The position numbers and the translations under genes are program-made. A stretch of 64,000 nt of DNA from contig NZ_JAJGQH010000009.1 of the NCBI RefSeq assembly GCF_020783655.1, positions 168,902 through 232,901 of the forward strand, given 5' to 3'. Shown piece after piece: positions 62,894 through 64,000 of this stretch; position 1 is the first letter of the stretch, and every line of letters begins with the position of its first letter. The stretch is from Xanthomonas melonis (GTDB lineage: Bacteria; Pseudomonadota; Gammaproteobacteria; Xanthomonadales; Xanthomonadaceae). The notes under the pieces are model-generated. The model was not told where the DNA came from. It saw only the letters and a program-made list of their open reading frames with translations, and ran no database searches.

Positions 62894-62961
62894 GAACAGG
62901 GGGCGGAGCAGGACGGACGCAGAGGTCGACTGGGGCGCGTGACCTGCCCTGCCCCCTGTTC
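62894..62961. repeat. 19-bp imperfect inverted repeat
   Basis: Arms at 62894-62912 and 62943-62961 match at 17 of 19 positions (GAACAGGGGGC is perfect) around a 30-bp loop. It lies 13 bp after the stop of the 58-residue gene. It could be a bidirectional terminator or the remnant of a small mobile element. Confidence 0.6.
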
Positions 62962-63037
62962 TACGGCAATGTTCTCCGAGGCAGGCCAGCGTCTGCCGGG
63001 TACCTGCACCGTTCGGGCTGAAGGTGAATAGACAGAC

Positions 63038-63547
63038 TCACGGCAGCGGCTGTTCGGTCAGTTTTCCCGTGTGCGGGGTGTGGATCAGGGGGGACAGATC
63101 GAAGCCCTGTTCGCGCGCATGCGCCAGGTAGGCCTGCGCGACGTTCTCATCCAGGTGCGGCAACCGTGCCAGCAGCCACAGGTACTTGCGGTCGGGGCTG
63201 CCGACCAGTGCCGTGGTGTACTCGGCATCGATCCGCATCACCCAGTAGTCGCCCTTGGTGAAGGGAATCCAACGCAGTCCCTCCGGTAGGAAAGTCACCT
63301 CCAGTCGGCTGCAGGTGCGATCGATGGGCTGCGCCTGACCAAGCGCTTCCTCGAGCTCGCCAGACGCGGTCAGGCAGCGGTTCTGCACGCGGACGCCGCC
63401 ATCGCTGTCCAGCGAGTAATGCGCCGACACATCGGTGCAATCGGCATCCTCGAAACGTATCGGTAGCCGGGCGATTTCGTACCAGGTGCCCAGATAGCGA
63501 TTCAGATCCAGCGACGGGACGGTGGATAACTCAGGGAGTTGGCGCAT
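63038..63547 (-). CDS. lipocalin (Blc-like) without signal peptide
   Basis: A 169-residue lipocalin. The first signature is LNRYLGTWYEIARLPIRFE (residues about 14-32), later WVMRIDAEYTTALVGSPDRK and LWLLAR (second and third SCR), and a C-terminal helix AYLAHAREQGFD. E. coli Blc is an outer-membrane lipoprotein, but here there is no lipobox or signal sequence upstream of MRQLPEL, so it may be cytosolic or use another start. Lipocalins bind hydrophobic ligands or lysophospholipids. Confidence 0.85.
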   Translation of the reverse strand: MRQLPELSTVPSLDLNRYLGTWYEIARLPIRFEDADCTDVSAHYSLDSDGGVRVQNRCLTASGELEEALGQAQPIDRTCSRLEVTFLPEGLRWIPFTKGDYWVMRIDAEYTTALVGSPDRKYLWLLARLPHLDENVAQAYLAHAREQGFDLSPLIHTPHTGKLTEQPLP

Positions 63548-64000
63548 GACGGCCTCCGCGTAAGGGTAGTGACGTTGTACGGCGAGCGCGATGAAACGCG
63601 TGTTCGGGCAGGTGGCGGTGTTGTGCGACAGGCAATGAAACCGTGTGGCGTGTGTGCTGCGCGCCACGGCGTTTCGCAAGGGCAGGTGACGCCAGGAGGA
63701 ACAGCTGCGCACGTCTGCCTCCCGGACCCCGGCCGGCATCGCCCATCGGGCGGTCGCGTGTTCAAACGACCTCGCACCCAGGCATGTTCCGATTGCGTTC
63801 GTGACGACGGCACTCCCTGGGGCAGCCAGCGTGGCGGCCGACGCACCGCGCGGACGTGTTCGATGCCGGTGTAACGGCCCGATTGCATCGGCCACCCAGG
63901 CCTCAGGCCGGCCGCGAACTAGGTGTGATCTCTCAGTAGGTTGTTCATCCGGGGCTGATCTGGAAGATGGGGGTTACCAAGCCAACCCAGCCCCCAGGAG
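63548..64000. other. 453-bp terminal region, nothing recognised
   Basis: No credible ORF on either strand. Near the right edge, GGGGCTG (63951-63957) and CAGCCCC (63988-63994) form an inverted repeat. The sequence around it looks unlike the rest of the intergenic DNA and could be the left end of an insertion element continuing past the window, but this cannot be shown. Confidence 0.35.

Noticed and set aside
63951..64000. Start of a tmRNA gene (GGGGCTGA similarity)
   Set aside because: Only the first eight bases agree; the following GGATTCGACGG-type segment of tmRNA is missing.
63920..64000. Insertion-sequence end at the right edge
   Set aside because: No transposase and no terminal repeat that I can identify within the window; only noted as a possibility.

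Overview
The window looks like chromosomal DNA of a Xanthomonas-type gammaproteobacterium (Xanthomonadaceae). The grounds are high GC with strong GC3 bias, gene pairs I associate with Xanthomonas (katB with an ankyrin gene, PepSY-phoP-phoQ, birA-coaX-SPOR, a 429-residue TrpS), and dispersed G-tract and CTTCTCCC-type intergenic repeats. The species cannot be named from the sequence alone. I see no complete insertion sequence, prophage, CRISPR array or rRNA. Most of the window is ordinary core or accessory chromosome with compact operons.

Layout: 0.26-2.4 kb periplasmic catalase and ankyrin protein. 3.1-4.8 kb small membrane protein and DusA. 5.0-7.6 kb PepSY protein with the PhoP/PhoQ two-component system. 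7.7-10.5 kb secreted DUF1800/DUF1501 pair. 10.6-14.3 kb MtfA, BirA, CoaX and a SPOR protein, then tRNA-Thr(TGT) and thymidylate kinase. 15.9-18.3 kb a minus-strand operon of two roadblock proteins, a receiver/winged-helix-like protein and a small GTPase, which resembles the actinobacterial 'conservon' modules. 18.6-24.9 kb arginase, two entericidins, CsbD, TrpS, an MBL hydrolase and an M28 peptidase. 25-28.7 kb a Rap1a/Tai-like orphan immunity protein, two DMT transporters and a lipoprotein hydrolase. 28.9-35.9 kb an ABC exporter (two FtsX-type permeases, ATPase, HlyD-like adaptor) facing a LuxR-type two-component system. 36.1-43.7 kb ThuA-like protein, cytochrome b561 with a catalase-like haem protein, M17 aminopeptidase, HAD phosphatase, AI-2E/PerM transporter and a yqjD/yqjE-type operon. 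43.8-46.3 kb DegQ-type protease and a histone H1-like protein. 46.6-52.6 kb DUF3313 lipoprotein, QseBC-like two-component system, TIGR01777 epimerase, DUF4142 protein and several small orphans. 52.7-57.2 kb glycine-zipper protein, the RtcB RNA ligase-slipin operon, two tandem tRNA-like elements and a hairpin-rich region with a candidate small RNA or micro-ORF. 57.5-60.5 kb a TetR/FabR-like regulator facing a ferredoxin reductase and fatty-acid desaturase. 60.7-63.6 kb CSS-EAL c-di-GMP phosphodiesterase, a 58-residue protein and a lipocalin. 63.55-64 kb no recognisable gene.

Functional themes are oxidative and envelope stress (catalases, PhoPQ, DegQ, entericidins, CsbD, exporter with its own two-component system), membrane lipid adjustment (FabR-like regulator with reductase and desaturase) and RNA repair (RtcB-slipin). 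The most unusual stretch is about 56.48-57.18 kb. It holds two degenerate tRNA-like cloverleafs lying upstream of the slipin-rtcB operon on the same strand, and a separate unit with a good promoter, an adjacent 22-bp dyad, a 34-codon ORF and a strong intrinsic terminator. The GTPase/roadblock operon is the second most interesting item.
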